Of a DNA stretch of 64,000 nucleotides, positions 36,260-47,096 are shown piece by piece. Origin of the DNA: Coprinellus micaceus. Lineage: Eukaryota > Basidiomycota > Agaricomycetes > Agaricales > Psathyrellaceae. Every line of letters starts with the position of its first letter. The stretch's first letter is position 1. The notes beneath the pieces are model-generated. The model ran no database searches. It was not told the DNA's origin and worked only from the letters and a program-made list of their open reading frames with translations. The stretch covers positions 620,001 through 684,000 of the forward strand of contig OX596337.1 of assembly GCA_951394405.1 (NCBI GenBank). The letters run 5' to 3'. The position numbers and the translations under genes were made by a program.

Positions 36260-37672
36260 TCACAATTTGCACCGAAGAGACAAATTGGGATATAGCGCTT
36301 CAGCGATAGCCTCGGCCAGTCCATCTGGTTGTTCTTGAGGAATCTAGAAGGCGGGAGGTTATTCAACGTCCAACGATAGATGTCTTCAGGACTGCGCACC
36401 AGATGTCCGCCGTGTGGCAATATTTTCACTGAGGCATACTCTCTCCCAGATGTCGGCCCGGTAAGCATCTCGTGTACTTCACGGGGTCTACATTACCGCT
36501 TCACCGTCAGTATGTACTTTCAACGACAGGGAAAGACGCACACATAGTCCTTTATTTCTCCAAGAATCAAATGGACGGGCATAGGAGTGGGCAATATCTT
36601 GTCCAAGACTCTGACAGGCGCTTCTGAACCTTCCCTATCCTGGTACATGACCTGGAACCTTGTCAATTATGGGAGAAGGAGATCCCAAAAAGGAGATATG
36701 TACGATCTCTTGCTGCTTGGTGCACGCGAGCGCGAACTTCGCTGTCATTGGGGGTTCAGCGGAGTTGGGGCTGGGGCGAATCCCGTGGCTCTGGTTGGCG
36801 GAGTTAGCCGAAGTCAGGGAGGGGGGGTATATAACGAACGAGGAATGCTTCGACGACGCGGTCATCCCATGGTTTCTTTTCGTCTCCCTTCTTCATGGAC
36901 CTCACTCGCCCGGGTAGCGATGCTCGTGCCTCGTCGAGGCTAGCCCACAAGTCGCGCCGTCTCGCGGAGGCACGCACGAGGCGCTCTCTGAGTGGTTGGA
37001 GTAGATCGTCTCCTCCAGGACTGACCATGGGCTCGACGATGATCAGCGACTTGAAGGGTAGAGGCGGGCTGGAAGTTTGCAGCAGGAGTCTAGGGAAACA
37101 GGTAAGACCGCATATAGGTTGTTGGTGACCCGGACTCACATGGTATTTGCCCCTAGCGAGTGCCCTATGCCAACTAGGTTCTTTTTGTGAAACGGTACCT
37201 TCGCCTTCGTTAGGAAGCGATGTGCTGCTCGAAAATATCCTTCGCATCCAACTGGCGCGACGAGCCTGGTAAGTTGCTAGCATATACCAATTCAAACCAA
37301 GCAAACTGACTGACAGTGGGTCGTAAACGGCGGTTGCCGTAGGGCGTTCCAATTGAGAGATGCAGAATCGCCGTGGTTTGGGGCTTCGATTGACCATGCT
37401 TCGCGTATCGTCCCTGAGGCCCTCCCAGGCATCGTCGCCCCGACTACACCAAACAGTGTCTCTAAACACGCTTCCCAAATCTCCTTGTGGAAACTGGTCG
37501 AATGTAGGCAGATTAGGGTGAGTCCGGATTCAACACCCTCTTCTTCTATCCAACGGTTCCCATTAGAATCTTGCCACGTAGAACGACCATCCCAGTACCG
37601 GTTCGCGGTGATGAAGAGAGGGTACTCTTCGTCGGGGGGAAGGATGACCGTTTCCACATGCAGCTTGGCCAT
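36260..37672 (-). CDS. Alpha/beta hydrolase, intact triad, peroxisomal CKL tail
   Basis: Paralog of the gene at 22689-24033. ATG at 37670-37672 (MAKLHVETVILPPDEEYPLF). Strand and oxyanion region: LTLICLHSTSFHKEIWEACL; SIEAPNHGDS. After an intron (gtcagt...gcgccag), GCEGYFRAAHRFLTKAK leads to the nucleophile elbow LVGIGHSLGANT. Next exons: SLIIVEPMVSPGGDDLLQPL, ALACTKQQEIVMYQDREGSE, VHLILGEIKDYV, PREVHEMLTGPTSGREYASV. After donor gtgcgc the last exon gives ILPHGGHLIPQEQPDGLAEA with His codon 36403-36405, and the protein ends YPNLSLRCKL. CKL is a canonical PTS1, so peroxisomal import is likely. The intron between VVEAFL and FALACT is inferred. The reaction is unknown; peroxisomal ester or thioester hydrolysis is plausible. 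Confidence 0.78.
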
Positions 37673-39250
37673 TGCGTCGATCTCGCGTTCCTGTGTTTAG
37701 GCGCCCGGAACTAGTTCGGGGAAGCTTTCGTGAGAGATGGCTATCAGCGCTGTGGACGATCTGCACAGGTTTACTGACGGAATCCAAGGACAGTGCGAAT
37801 GGTGGTGGACTGGCTGCAGCGTCGAGAGCAGGCCAGCGTCTCTGCAACACAGGGGCTTGCCTCGTGGCCAACTGTGACGGAACTGGCCAAATGAAAGGAA
37901 GTTGCCGCGATGGGTGTTGGAAGAACGCCTCCGGGATTTCGCAGCGAAGGCTCTACGGAATGGTGTTCTCTGCCGAACGGATGCGACGGTACGAGCAAGC
38001 CCGCATTCCAAGAACGAGATGGCAACGGTCAAAGCGTGTGATTGCGCTTGCTGTCCAAGAAGTCCAAGCTTAGGGTTTGTCCAAGCGGACCTCAAATTTA
38101 CCACGGCGGCGCTAATTTGAACAATTCATGCTGTCATCGGCCTCTCCCCATGGCCACAACATCGATGTCAGGACAAGGCTCCCTTTCCTCCGAGAGTCAC
38201 GTCCCTTCATTCACTCAGGGAATGGAGAAGGAGACCTCTCCAAAGCCGAAGTTGAGGTACACCAGGACGGCCAGGTGCGCTGAAAACGGCCTTCGATCAA
38301 CGGTTCTCTCCGTGCCTCGTCCCTTCTGCACACTCATGACTCTGGCGCGGAAATTCCCTAAGAAATATGAGCCCATTGCTCCTAACCACACCCGGCACCC
38401 CTTGCTTGGGGTGCTGGGGTCGCGCTGGAGCTTCTATCTATAGAGCTGGCCATGTGTTCGCCAGTCTACGGAGTCACTGATCTACGGAGCAAAATATCAC
38501 TTACTGTGGGTTGAAGCACGTATTCAATTCCAAAATCACTGTCCGTATCTCACGATATCCTATTCTCAACAGTGATAGAAGCGTGGCCGTGGCTTAGACG
38601 TTCCCAGGTTGCTTGGATTTCGTTACCCTCGTCGTGCCCGTCCGTTTAGGGTTGATTCACATCTCCCCAGATCGGATGGGAACGAGACAATTCCGCTCTG
38701 TGACTCAAGATCCAACCCTTGCAGGACCGTCTCGTTCTGGCCATGACCTGGCCATGACAGCGTCGGACGGTCGCTTTTCTCGGATGGACTTTTCCCGCAT
38801 ATCCATTGCCTTAAATGGTTGGCCCCATGCTGCGAGCGCTCAAGGATCACAAAAGGTGTTACGATTCTCAGCCCTCGTGTTGTGCCCGCCGAGAGTTTGC
38901 AGTGATTTCGCTGAAACGCAGGCGCCGCCCGTTCTGATACCGCAGCCTTTGACTCGAGGAGCGCCTGTTGATGCGGAGACCTTGGTGTGAATTGCCGGCA
39001 TAATATGGCCAGGATTTCTTGATACCAGGAATATGTGAGTCGGTCCATTCCCGCGATGATCATGGCATTACTGGACTTCTTGTTTCGCCCGCTTTCCTAG
39101 TCATTGATTTCTAGGTGGGAAGCGGACACGCGTTGCCGACTGAGGTCGCGCTCAAGGTATAAAGGCTGCTCGTTGAGACACGTAAATCCCAGCTCGCATC
39201 GAGTTACCACGTCTTCTCAGCCTCAGCCTCACCCTAACTCACCTGAAGAA
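37673..39250. other. Intergenic region
   Basis: About 1.6 kb. Several ORFs of 60-146 codons occur on both strands but none shows a motif, a splice-consistent continuation or convincing composition. The right end holds the LysM gene promoter. Confidence 0.4.
39158..39163 (+). promoter_or_regulatory. TATA box of the LysM gene
   Basis: TATAAA 88-93 bases upstream of the ATG at 39251, followed by a pyrimidine-rich leader with repeated CTCA, as usual for a highly expressed secreted-protein gene. Confidence 0.55.
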
Positions 39251-39837
39251 ATGACCGCCTTCACCACCACCAAGTTCGCAGCCCTCGTCGCTGTCTCTAT
39301 GGTCGCGCTCTCTAGCGCTCTTCCCCAGGGTGAGGCCCCGACTTGTGCCAGGACCTACTCCGTGCAGTCCGGCGACTGGTGCGACAAGATCTCTGCAGAG
39401 CAGCACAGCTCGACGTAGGCTCATGTCTCATGCTCGTGAGGGCCGACAGCTGACCTTCCATGAAGTTATCAGTTGGCTCAGGCTAACCTGGGTGTGATTA
39501 ACGCCGACTGCTCCAACCTTTGGGTCGGACAGGTGCGGTACATTGACATGCATGCCATTGTACAAACCACTCACCGGTATTTCCCCTGCCTAGGTCATTT
39601 GCCTCGGACTCACGGGCCAAGACTGCACCGAGACGGTTGTCGTTCAGGAGGGTGGTGACTGCACGGCCATTGCGACAGCTGCAGGTATTACCTATGAGAA
39701 GATTCGGGGCAACAATCCGAACATCGACACTGACTGCACCAACATCTACCCAGGAGAGGTGAGTGGCATCGCTTCCTTGTCGCATCAATTCGTCGTTTTT
39801 ACTCTAAACCTAAAAGGTACTCTGTGTTGCGGCTTGA
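39251..39837 (+). CDS. Secreted LysM-domain protein (candidate effector)
   Basis: 138 residues in four exons: 39251-39414, 39466-39532, 39594-39758, 39817-39837 (417 nt, phases consistent). Signal peptide MTAFTTTKFAALVAVSMVAL followed by SSALPQGEAP. LysM 1: ARTYSVQSGDWCDKISAEQH, STYQLAQANLGVINADCSNL, WVGQVICL. LysM 2: ETVVVQEGGDCTAIATAAGI, TYEKIRGNNPNIDTDCTNIY, PGEVLCVAA. Cysteines are paired as in fungal LysM proteins, and nothing follows the second domain: no chitinase, no anchor. LysM proteins bind chitin or chito-oligosaccharides. Lone secreted LysM proteins of plant- or insect-associated fungi often mask chitin from host perception; that role here is inference. The intron boundary after HSST was chosen to restore TYQLAQANLG. 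Confidence 0.9.
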
Positions 39838-40778
39838 GCGCTTGACTAAGCGCCGGGGCAAAGGTCGTATCCGAAGAGCGATTGAGGCCGATGTATTGTA
39901 CGAGTATACCCTGGAACGGCGAGGAATCAAAAATGCGGGATGATGCATATGGCGACGACGATTCTGTGACCATGAGCACTGATGAAAGCGACGACCTTAG
40001 ATGCTTTGAGTCTTTGAATATTTCCCGAAGCCGAAGGTCATCTTGGTGCAGCTTCGGCTCTTCTCCATGGTCGGGCGCGGATATGTATGGCCCACTGGCC
40101 AGAAGCCATCACTTTTCTTTCCCCCCTTCTCTTTGACCGTCCCGAACCGTTACACGCGTTGATCTTCGAATCCGTTTGTGTCCGGATCGATTCCGCCTTC
40201 CTTATTGTTCTCGATTTTTCTCTCCTCTTCGACACTGACAGGACAATTCGGAGGCCCCCTCGCAGGATTATCTTTGGAGTATCTGGCCCAGGATCAACGG
40301 CACGACTATCTCCAATCGGTCCGCCAACGGACCTCCCTATCGCGTCGCCCAATATCGATGATCATTGACCAATTAAGGGCCTCGTCTGCCTACTTCACTA
40401 AACATCTCCGCCTCGTGTTCCGCCAGCTGACCCGCTGAAACCTTCTTTTCGTTCTTCTAGGTTCCTCCTCCTTCTCTGGCCGTTACCCAAGATTTTCTGA
40501 CATTTCAGGAGTGAGTCAGGGTTGAGGACCCTGCAGGACAGACGGGAATCAACGTGAGAATGCTCGCACCGCACGGTATGCTGCGTTTCATTTCCCTATA
40601 TATACTGCCCTCTCTGAATCGACATGCCGTGTCCTCGCTTTTTCGGTTTGCAGCAAGGTGCTTTGCAAAGTTCTAGCGCAGCAAGATCTCGTGTTCCGTC
40701 ACAGGGGAGCCTGCCTCACTAGGGCGTCTATGGTTAACGCTGAAGGCGCATCGATTTAACTTTGATTGGCTCGTAACC
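39838..40778. other. Intergenic/5' leader of the following gene
   Basis: About 940 bases. No gene supported. Contains a TATATATA run at 40597-40604, about 175 bases before the ATG at 40779, within a CT-rich sequence that looks like a basidiomycete promoter/leader. Confidence 0.4.
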
Positions 40779-43700
40779 ATGAACGTAAATTCCTATACGC
40801 CGTCGGGACCTGGGGTCGTAAGCAGGCACCATCGGAATTCAACAGGGTCTTTGCATCAGGTCAGTGGCCTTCCTTTGTCCTGTACCTCTTCCGCTCCCCG
40901 AAAAAGGCTATCAAAGATTGACTCTTTGTTTCGAAGACTACTACAACTACTTTTACGCCGAATTATGTACGCCAGGAGTCGGCGACACCTCTGACGGCGG
41001 AACATCCGCGAACCCAAGCACAGCATAGCGAGCACCCATACCACCATCATTGGGAGCAAGAGCGACTCGCGTCGGCACAACACCGTGCTGAAGAACGGCC
41101 AGCGCTCTACGTCCCTCTTCCACTGCCCGTTGCGCCGGTGCCGGTGCGTATTACGATCTGAAAAAATGGATTGGTCGTGTCGTTGACTTTTTTTTCACTC
41201 AGCCGGCTCCACGTTCTGCCCCAGACTCCTTTGAAAAAGCGCGACTATCCCATCCACCCCCGTCACCACAACTTGGTCCTATGGACACCCACCCAAGCGG
41301 CCAAGCTGGCCCACGCTGGGCCGCCTCTGCGGCCACAATACCGGTTCGTCTGACATGAATCTCCGGTGGCTGTTGGCGTGATTGACTGTTCTCGAAGCAG
41401 ACTGGCCAAGATCACCGCAACCGTTCTCTTTCTCAACCAGTCGTCACCAATGCGATGCCACCCCAGGTGAGGCTCATGTTTGTGCAGGACATTGGAAGTT
41501 AAAGACTAAGGAGGTGTAGGTCGCCGGCCTGAACTTTCAGTACGACCAGAACGGGTCTTATCGCGCCCAGCACTCACATCAACACTCATTTATACCCAAT
41601 CTCCCCTTGTCCCAGCCGACTGGCCATGTTCCCTTCCCCTCACACCCTACACGACCGCCCACGGAATATGTGCCAGCGATCTCGACGCAAACTCGGATGC
41701 TTCAACCCTCGTCGCAACAGAACCCTACCGATCTCTCCCATCCTATGCCCCCACCTGTAGCCGGGCAGCCTGTACCACAATCGGTACCACATCCAGGTCG
41801 ACCACGGCAGAACTCCCTCTGTTCACCGTTCTGCCCACCGAATTGTGCTACACCACACACGGGCCCTTCATCCCCAGCGACTTTGACCTTTCAACCGGGG
41901 AACTCACCATCGGCAGCCCCGCCTCCCATTCGACGTGCTCCGTCTCAGGGTTCCGAACCGAGGTCGCTGCACGGACACACTTGGGGGCCCATCCAGCCTG
42001 CGGTTCCACCACCTCCGCCACCGAATTCTCAGCAACGACCAGTTCCTCAACAACCACCGTCCTCATTACCGTCTCGGCAATCCTCCCTTCCGCACCAGGT
42101 ACCTTCCCAGCAGCCTTTACGCCCTCCTTCACATTCCCTACCTCCTCAACAGCATATGCCACCTCAGCAACCCCGACCTCCTCAACCCGTGCCTCCTATG
42201 CACTCTCTACCCCAACAATTTGCACCTCCGCAACCTACGCAACCATATGCCCCTCCTCCGCAACCTCTACCTCCTCAACAACCCGCACCTCCTCAGCAAC
42301 AGCCGCAGCATCCACAACGACGGTCTTCTCAGAGCACTCAGCCGACTTCGCAGCCAGCCAGACCTATTTCGGCCCCAGCTAGAGACGATGCTGTTAACGG
42401 ATCGGCCGCTGCTTCAGCGCCCGGAGCGCGTCTCACAAATCCAGAGCAGTTCAAACAGGCACAGGCGGCCATTCATAACGACGCCCTCATGGCTGCGCTG
42501 AGACCGCTACAAGGTGGTGTCGAGCAACTATGGTCACATACAGTGAATCAATTCTCCACCGTCCTCAACCAAGTGCTCTCGTGCCAGCTGGAGACTATTC
42601 AAACCGACAGGGCCACAATGGCCAAATTGGAAGCCGTTCTGAAGGAGAAGCAGGACGAGAACTTGAGCTTACTGGAGCAGAGGGCTAAATTGGCGCAGAC
42701 GCTGGCTACTTCGGCGAAGGCGGCGGAAAGTATGGGAGCGTTGATCAGGAATCAGGACGATGCGATTCTTGCTGCTCAGAAGGAGACGGAGCGTATGGGG
42801 GTGTTGATCAGGAGTCAGGGCGATGCGATGCTTGCGGCGCAGAAGGAGACAGAGAATATGGGGGCGTTGATCAGGAGTCAGGCCGACGCGATTCTTGCCG
42901 CGCAGGAGGAGGTAACGAAACTAGTCGGGGAGAAGAGCAGATTGGAGGTCGAGATTTCGTCGGTGCGGGACGTGCGACATAAGATCGCAGACAGCGGTAC
43001 TACCCCCAGCGCCCAGCTTGTAACGATATTGCTTCAGCAAGAGATTGCCTTGCAAGTTGAGAAGAAGCTGCGGGAGGCTCATAAAGCGGTCGAGGAGCAT
43101 CGCATTGCGAGAGAACAGGCGGAGAAACAGTTGAGTGAGATGAAGCAAAAGCTGAAGGCTGTAAGTTTTGAACGTTCGTGTCAGCGCGTGATTTCTGACG
43201 CTATCCTTTTCAAGCTTGTCGGATTCGATATAGGGGAGATCGAGAAGCACCCACCCAGTCGAGAGGCGACCGTGGTTGGGACGCCTCCCCCGAAATCGGC
43301 GACGCACTCTCGGAGGCCCTCGAAGGACATTCCGACCTCCCCCCTCCCCGTCACTCCCCTCCCTCCCCCAAGTCTCCCTCCTATCTCTGCACCGTCGTCC
43401 CCTATGGTTCTCCGCGCAGCACCCCCAATCCAGCGGCGCCCATCACCGAGACCTCATTTGCCCACACCTTCCGTCTCTGCTTCTGTGCTCACATCAATTC
43501 CCGGAAAGGGAACGTCAGAAGAGACGTCGAGGTCTACCTCGGTTCCTTCCCGTCCGACGCCCTCCCGTAACGTGTCAACGCCTGTCCCCGTGGCAGTCCC
43601 TGATGAAAATGCAGGCGTCGTTGTTGGGGTGAAGAGACCAAGACCTGGCCAGTTCGACCAGGACTCTGGGGAACCTGTCCCAGTGCGCCGGTTGACGGTG

Positions 43701-44714
43701 GACTCGGAGGGTCCGAGAAGGGACGGGCTGCATAGTCGAGACGGGAGTGCGCCTCCCTCTGGGAAGGTCCCTGCGCCGCCGATTGCGTCAATGTCGACGG
43801 ATGGACGTCCGAATGAGGCTCAGCGTGCAATGGATGTCGACCGGCCTCAGCAGCCCCTCGTCCAGTCCCCGGCGCCAGCGCCAGCGCCGCCAACTCCTGC
43901 CGAACTGCTTTCCGCAGCAATTGTAACGACTATCCCAGACCCTACCTCCGACGGGTCAGAGGATGAGACTATGAGTGGGGAGAAGGGGAATAGGGAAGCA
44001 GAAGAGGAGGTCATGGTTAAGTTCGAGGAAGAGGTGGACCAGCTTATGGAGGAACTTGTGAACTTTGACGACGAGCCGGAGGAAGGCGAGGTGTTGGAGA
44101 CCGACCAGGAGACTGTCCGTTCATCGCCTGTTCCTCAAGCCCCCAATGCCGCGGCCTCGGAGCCATTGGCTTCAGCATCTCATTCATCCCCCTCTTTGCC
44201 ACCTAAACTCGCAGCTCCGCCTTCGCCACCCGGTTGGTCGTCGGCGTCGGGTCAACAGCAACGATCAGGCGCCTCCCCATATGTCCCCCCTGCGCGCCCG
44301 TGGGCCCAATCGTATCCTAGCCGGCCACCGCAGAATTCCGCGTCTCAATCGTCTCCTCCCACCGATTCCTTCCCATCCTGTCTCTCCAAACCGGTGAAGG
44401 AGGAGCCGGGTGCCCCTAAGCTCTCGGTCATGAAGCACTGGGTGCTTCTGTATGTCGATGATGGCACTGAATGGAAGTGCCGCCTATGCCAGTGAGTTCA
44501 ATTGGTCCCTCCTTGGATTGACCTGATGATTTGCAGGACCATGCCAAATCCTGGAAGACCGCGGGCGGTCTTTGATAAGAAGACGAACAACTATGAAGCC
44601 ATGCTCCAGCACTCCCAAACGGAACATCCGGTTGCGTGTGTGGATATGGCGAAGCTTTCGAATGATAAACTTGCGGAGATGAAGGCAAGATTGCCGCCGC
44701 AAGGTTGTCAGTGA
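40779..44714 (+). CDS. Large proline/glutamine-rich coiled-coil protein with C-terminal CRLC...H-x4-HP module
   Basis: Not a recognised family; shares architecture with the gene at 20158-21831. Start chosen at ATG 40779 (MNVNSYTPSGPGVVSRHH). Four short 5' introns, all phase 0, lead into the long exon without breaking the frame. N-terminal about 400 residues are Pro/Gln/Ser-rich. A coiled coil follows (EQLWSHTVNQFSTVLNQVLS ... KQLSEMKQKLKA) containing three copies of a 21-residue unit starting MGALIRSQ-DAILAAQKETE. A 54-nt intron at 43161-43214 is in frame and could be retained. Next is a Pro/Ser-rich part with a basic GVKRPRPGQ, then acidic EEEVMVKFEEEVDQLMEEL. Final intron gtgagt...tttgcag falls right after CRLCQ. 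The last exon reads TMPNPGRPRAVFDKKTNN, MLQHSQTEHP, KLSNDKLAEMKARL. A zinc-binding nuclear role is inferred. Confidence 0.75.
42732..42920 (+). repeat. Triplicated 63-bp coding repeat
   Basis: Three consecutive 63-nt units (the third diverges at its end) encode 21 residues each, MG-A/V-LIR-x-Q-x-DA-I/M-LAAQKETE. 21 residues are exactly three heptads, so duplication lengthens the coiled coil without breaking its register. Confidence 0.85.
43161..43214 (+). other. In-frame 54-nt intron
   Basis: gtaagt...cttttcaag between KQKLKA and LVGFDIGEIE. The intron has no stop and is divisible by three, so both spliced and retained forms encode protein. Good donor and acceptor favour splicing. Confidence 0.6.
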
Positions 44715-45392
44715 ATTTACTTACATGCTCTTCCTTTATCTCCCTTCCACTCTCCAGCTTTCGACAATGACTTTGATTCCCCCTACGCCTCATCCTTACC
44801 CCTGTAGATTATGTTGCACTGACCTTGCCTTGTCCCATATATTGCTAGCTTACTGTAGTATTTATTACGCTCGTTTTCGACCCTCTCCTCGTACTTACCC
44901 CATCATATGACATCTGTCACGAACTCTAGCCCATCTGTATATACGTCCACTCCCACTTGAATAGCACGGGTCTTGCATTGCTTCAATCCATGGTCTTCCT
45001 GGGTCTCTCGGTCTTCCTCTGCCCACTTCCTCTACCTCTACCCAATATCCCCGACCCGCCATCACTTCACCACCGCTCCCGGGTCTACCCTTCTTCCCTT
45101 CCCTGGTGCAGTTGACCTCCTCCTCATCGTACCTTTCTCACTGCTGGACGCCATGTACCTATCGGACGCACGGACCAGTCCACGGATCGGTTAGGCACCG
45201 GTCCGTTATTTGGCTCTAATTGCGAGAGCCTCGTGGCAGAGCCTGAGACTTTGCAGTGCATGGACGGCCGTCGTCGTCCTTAACCGCCATCGTCGACGTA
45301 CCCTGACCCCGTATCAGAGACCGCGAGTCTTAGCGAGATCGTCATCCCCGGTGAGCGAACACCTTCTCTCGTCGTGCCGTACAGTGCACTCA
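44715..45392. other. Intergenic region, possible upstream exons
   Basis: About 680 bases. It contains the 3' UTR of the preceding gene and possibly one or more unresolved 5' exons of the next gene; open stretches at 45210-45390 exist in all three frames, and I could not choose. Confidence 0.35.
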
Positions 45393-47096
45393 ATGGCCTT
45401 ATCATCCGCGATCATCATAAAGGCGACGTCTGCATCGTCCGGGACGCAACGCTACGCGCAGGGAGACCCACAGGTGGGCGTTGTGAAAGGAACGACCGGG
45501 TATGAACTCATACCGGTGGTCGCTGTGTCGGACGGTTTGCTGAATGCATTTTTATGTCCCCAGTCGTCCGCGATAAGCATGAATGCCGCTATCGACGTCA
45601 ACGCCATGGAACGACGCTCACAGGGAGAGAGTGGCACATATGTCAATTCGTTAGCGGCCGCGACGATACCACCAACCACGTCGCCTACGATCTCGAGAAA
45701 GACCGTGAATTCGGCAGAACAGGTGGGTGCACTGCTTCGCTCGGTGGCTCAATGACTCAAGAGCGTGCAGGAGCGCGATCGCCAGGCAGATGAATTCAAG
45801 AAGTCGGCGACTATCATCTTCTGGTATAAGGTACAGTGGTGGCAGTCTCGGAAAGAGTGGCGTATTGAATATTTTCAGGCCAAAATGGAACCACTACGAT
45901 TACAGCAAACGATCGCGACATTTCCCTATTTCCAACTCTCGCGGCTGGGGAGCCTCATTTCGGACCTGGGCCTGTCTCCAAATTCCTATCTGGATACCTA
46001 TATCCCCATCAGTGGACAATGGGAACAGCACACAATCTCGTCGGTCCGCGTCGTCGATTCCCAGCAGCGTCTGTTGTACCGAATCCGCAAGTCCATCTTC
46101 GAGGGGCTCTCCGAGGACGACTGCGTCGGGTTGAGAGACGAGGTCCGTCTGCAGCGCGCCTCTGCGGGGTACTCGCCGCACCCTCCCCAGGTCCTTGAGA
46201 CGGTATCCCCGCACAGCCTGAAACGCTACGCAGCGGAACCTCTTGAGAACCCCCAGTCTACCAAGGTCCATGTCCCGAACAGCTACTACATCGACGACAA
46301 GGCGCCACAGGCTTTGGCGACGTCCAACGCCCCTGTCAGTCTCCCTACACCCCCCAGTACCGCTCAGGTCCTCCCAGGGTCCTCCCAGGACGAGTCTACT
46401 TATATCTACCGCCCACAGCAGCAACCGCAACAGCAGCAGGCCCAACAACAACAGCAACACCAGGCGCCTCAACAGAACTACTATGCATCTCCCGCTGCAA
46501 CGCCAGGAACGGCCGTACCATCTCCGTACGCTACGTCGGACAAAGATCACGGTCACAACGTCCCTGTTCACTATCCGCCTCACCCTCCCTTGAAACGATG
46601 GCCCAACGACTACACGGTGTACGAGCTCACCGCGGGTTTCAACGCCATGGACCAACTCATCGCTCAGTCGCCCGCGGGGGATAACATGACACAACGCGTC
46701 GCTTTTGAACGCATCTTCGGGCTTCGATACGTGAAGAGCACTGTCTGCCGCCACCGCGCGATCTGGAAGAAGGCGGACCCGGCGTTGCGGTCACAGTTTG
46801 AGGCGTTGGGTACGGACCAGCGTGCGTGTTGGGGAGAGTTTGTGAGGAGGGTGGAGGGGAGGCCATCCAGCAAGCCTGCTGGAGCGGCGGTGCCTGGAGG
46901 AACGACATCTGCAAGTACCACCCTAGTCCGGACGGGAGCGATGGCGTTGACGATTGATTTTCATTATCAGAATATTGCGAATGGGGATGAGCATCAGCAT
47001 CAGGGTGAACCTGTGATGGATTCGTTGCAGATTCCTGGTGGTCCTGGACAAGGTGGGAGTGGCCCTCGATCTCGGTTCGTTAGGTGCACTCCCTGA
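45393..47096 (+). CDS. Polyglutamine-containing conserved agaricomycete protein, 5' end uncertain
   Basis: The solid part starts at 45762: SVQERDRQADEFKKSATIIF, then WYK and after a 48-nt in-frame intron (45831-45878) AKMEPLRLQQTIATFPYFQL, SRLGSLISDLGLSPNSYLDT, ISGQWEQHTISSVRVVDSQQ and RLLYRIRKSIFEGLSEDDC. A Pro/Gln region with a Q-rich tract (QQQPQQQQAQQQQQ) follows. Then a compact C-terminal block: LKRWPNDYTVYELTAGFNAM, TQRVAFERIFGLRYVKSTVC, RHRAIWKKADPALRSQFEAL, WGEFVRRVEGRPSSK. I have an impression of similar blocks in other agaricomycetes but know no function. The KRWPNDYTV...VCRHR block looks like a DNA-binding helical domain. Upstream exons 45393-45473 and 45564-45722 keep the frame but read as low-complexity Ser/Thr; a different upstream frame (VVRDKHECRYRRQRHG...) is also open. 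Confidence 0.6.

Noticed and set aside
36635..36865. Separate small gene ending HVPG
   Set aside because: It reads through an intron of the hydrolase at 36260-37672; splicing gives TKQQEIVMYQDRE, matching the paralog.
38042..39063. ORFs of 125-146 codons on both strands
   Set aside because: No motif, no splice-consistent partners, and they overlap each other antisense.
41843..42501. Alternative-frame ORFs of 180-190 codons in the Pro/Gln-rich region
   Set aside because: Repetitive CCx codons keep all frames open; only the frame that continues into the coiled coil and CRLC tail is credible.
45554..45793. Frame reading VVRDKHECRYRRQRHG as a zinc-finger-like exon
   Set aside because: Attractive composition, but it does not join in phase to the conserved downstream exon at 45762, whereas the Ser/Thr-rich frame does; left as an alternative only.
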